This document shows, in pieces, positions 63,109-64,000 of a DNA stretch of 64,000 nt. Each line of letters begins with the position of its first letter. The first letter of the stretch is position 1. Both the position numbers and the translations under genes were made by a program. The notes under the pieces are model-generated. The model was given only the letters and a program-made list of their open reading frames with translations. It did no database searches and was not told the origin of the DNA. Origin of the DNA: Pseudarthrobacter siccitolerans (GTDB taxonomy: Bacteria > Actinomycetota > Actinomycetes > Actinomycetales > Micrococcaceae); assembly GCF_030823375.1 (NCBI RefSeq), contig NZ_JAUSXB010000001.1, positions 4,030,001 through 4,094,000 of the forward strand, written 5' to 3'.

Positions 63109-64000
63109 GCGCGGAAAAGGCGGCCACCGGTTCCAGTGCAGTCCCGGAACCTGCTGACGTGGACCCGTCGGTTGCCGTAGCCCCAGGGATGGATATTGAG
63201 GCCCTGGCAGAGGCAGGGGTGGACCAGGACCTGGCGGAGAAGGTTGCCCCGGACCGCGACATCGCAGTGGAGGTGGGGGATAACATTGTTGAGGTTCAAA
63301 ACCTGACCATCAAGTTCGGTGGCCTGGTGGCGCTGGATAACATCAGCTTCAACATCAAACGAGGAGAGATCCTCGGACTCATCGGTCCGAATGGGGCCGG
63401 CAAGACCACCTGCTTCAATGCCATGACGGGTGTCTACAAGCCCACCAGCGGAAAGGTGCTGCTTGAAGGACAGGCCCTGAATGGCCTTAAGCAACACAGA
63501 ATCACACGGCTGGGCCTCTCACGGACCTTCCAGAACATCAGGCTGTTCGGTGAGATGACGGCGCTGGAAAACGTGGTGGTGGGCCTGGACGCCCGGCACC
63601 GGACCAGTGTTGGCGGAGCGTTGCTGCGCCTGCCAACCCACACCAGGGAGGAAAAGTCGGCCATCGAACGGGGGATGGCGCTCCTGGACTTCGTCGGCAT
63701 TGCCGACCACGCCCACTTCCTCTCCCGCCACCTGCCTTACGGTTACCAGCGCAGGCTCGAAATCGCGAGGGCGCTGGCCACGGATCCGAAGGTGTTGTGC
63801 CTGGACGAACCGGCAGCAGGGTTCAACCCGGCGGAAAAAGAAGAACTGATGGCGCTCATCCGGACCATCAGGGACGAGGGATATACAGTTCTCCTGATTG
63901 AACATGACATGAAGTTGGTCATGGGAGTGACGGACCGGATCGTTGTCCTGGAATTCGGCAAGAAAATCGCTGACGGATTGCCGCACGAAATCCGCGAAGA
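63105..64000 (+). CDS. livG: Branched-chain amino acid ABC ATPase LivG, partial
   Basis: The first 298 codons are visible; the gene runs off the window. The ATPase domain starts near residue 61 ([13 protein letters not shown]) with Walker [11 protein letters not shown], signature-side [13 protein letters not shown], Walker [14 protein letters not shown] and the LivG-type [15 protein letters not shown]. About 60 acidic residues precede the domain (rich in Ala, Glu, Asp), which is unusual for LivG. The overlap with livM shows it belongs to the operon; livF probably follows. Confidence 0.92.
   Translation, partial: MSAEKAATGSSAVPEPADVDPSVAVAPGMDIEALAEAGVDQDLAEKVAPDRDIAVEVGDNIVEVQNLTIKFGGLVALDNISFNIKRGEILGLIGPNGAGKTTCFNAMTGVYKPTSGKVLLEGQALNGLKQHRITRLGLSRTFQNIRLFGEMTALENVVVGLDARHRTSVGGALLRLPTHTREEKSAIERGMALLDFVGIADHAHFLSRHLPYGYQRRLEIARALATDPKVLCLDEPAAGFNPAEKEELMALIRTIRDEGYTVLLIEHDMKLVMGVTDRIVVLEFGKKIADGLPHEIRE

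Overview
The window looks like chromosomal DNA of a high-GC actinobacterium, most likely Arthrobacter, Pseudarthrobacter or a close relative. The reasons are strong G/C preference at third codon positions, many GTG and TTG starts, about a dozen apparently leaderless starts (a -10 hexamer 6-8 nt before the start codon), and actinobacterial gene orders such as sdhCDAB, eno-divIC-DUF501-ppx and glyA-folD behind a ZTP riboswitch. The species is inferred from style and gene order, not from a database search. No rRNA, prophage or CRISPR array is visible. There is one tRNA gene. Apart from the decayed IS element, no gene-free stretch exceeds about 300 bp.

Region by region: 0.1-5 kb holds a Gfo/Idh/MocA oxidoreductase, a broken IS3-type element sitting in a 32-bp tandem repeat array, and an ABC exporter whose permease gene is frameshifted. 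5-10.6 kb is a monosaccharide ABC importer of the ChvE/GguA/GguB type with its ROK repressor; the two promoters share a 24-bp block. 10.7-17.1 kb is the most distinctive metabolic block: a DavA-like amidase, a PucR regulator, an APC permease, a DavB-like lysine 2-monooxygenase and a gamma-carbonic anhydrase-like protein. Together they look like an oxidative lysine degradation locus. 17.2-21.4 kb carries a methyltransferase and the one-carbon genes purU, glyA and folD. 21.4-26.5 kb has a two-component system, a SHOCT protein and a DrrA-type ABC exporter with two permeases.

26.6-31.7 kb is housekeeping (xthA, trpS, a 2H phosphoesterase, a YihY/BrkB membrane protein and a hydrolase). 31.8-35.4 kb is succinate dehydrogenase, followed by a mannose-1-phosphate guanylyltransferase and an M20 amidohydrolase. 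38.1-40.1 kb is an OhrR-Ohr peroxide defence operon with a visible operator. 40.4-50.4 kb is a nucleoside uptake and salvage cluster: BMP lipoprotein, ATPase, two permeases, cytidine deaminase, thymidine phosphorylase, two DedA proteins and adenosine deaminase. 50.4-58 kb holds a MazG protein with an odd duplicated N-terminus, enolase, the divIC-DUF501-ppx set, a mycosin-like protease and a type II NADH dehydrogenase behind a Rex-like operator. 58.2-64 kb holds an ACT-GNAT fusion, tRNA-Leu(UAA) with a short variable loop, and a branched-chain amino acid ABC importer cut by the window end.

The general picture is a soil heterotroph region rich in uptake and catabolism of sugars, lysine, nucleosides and branched-chain amino acids, each module with its own regulator or visible regulatory site. 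No wholly unknown multi-gene system was found. The best leads for novelty are the dav locus, the repeat families, the fold-back palindrome in the dead permease, and the promoter architecture.
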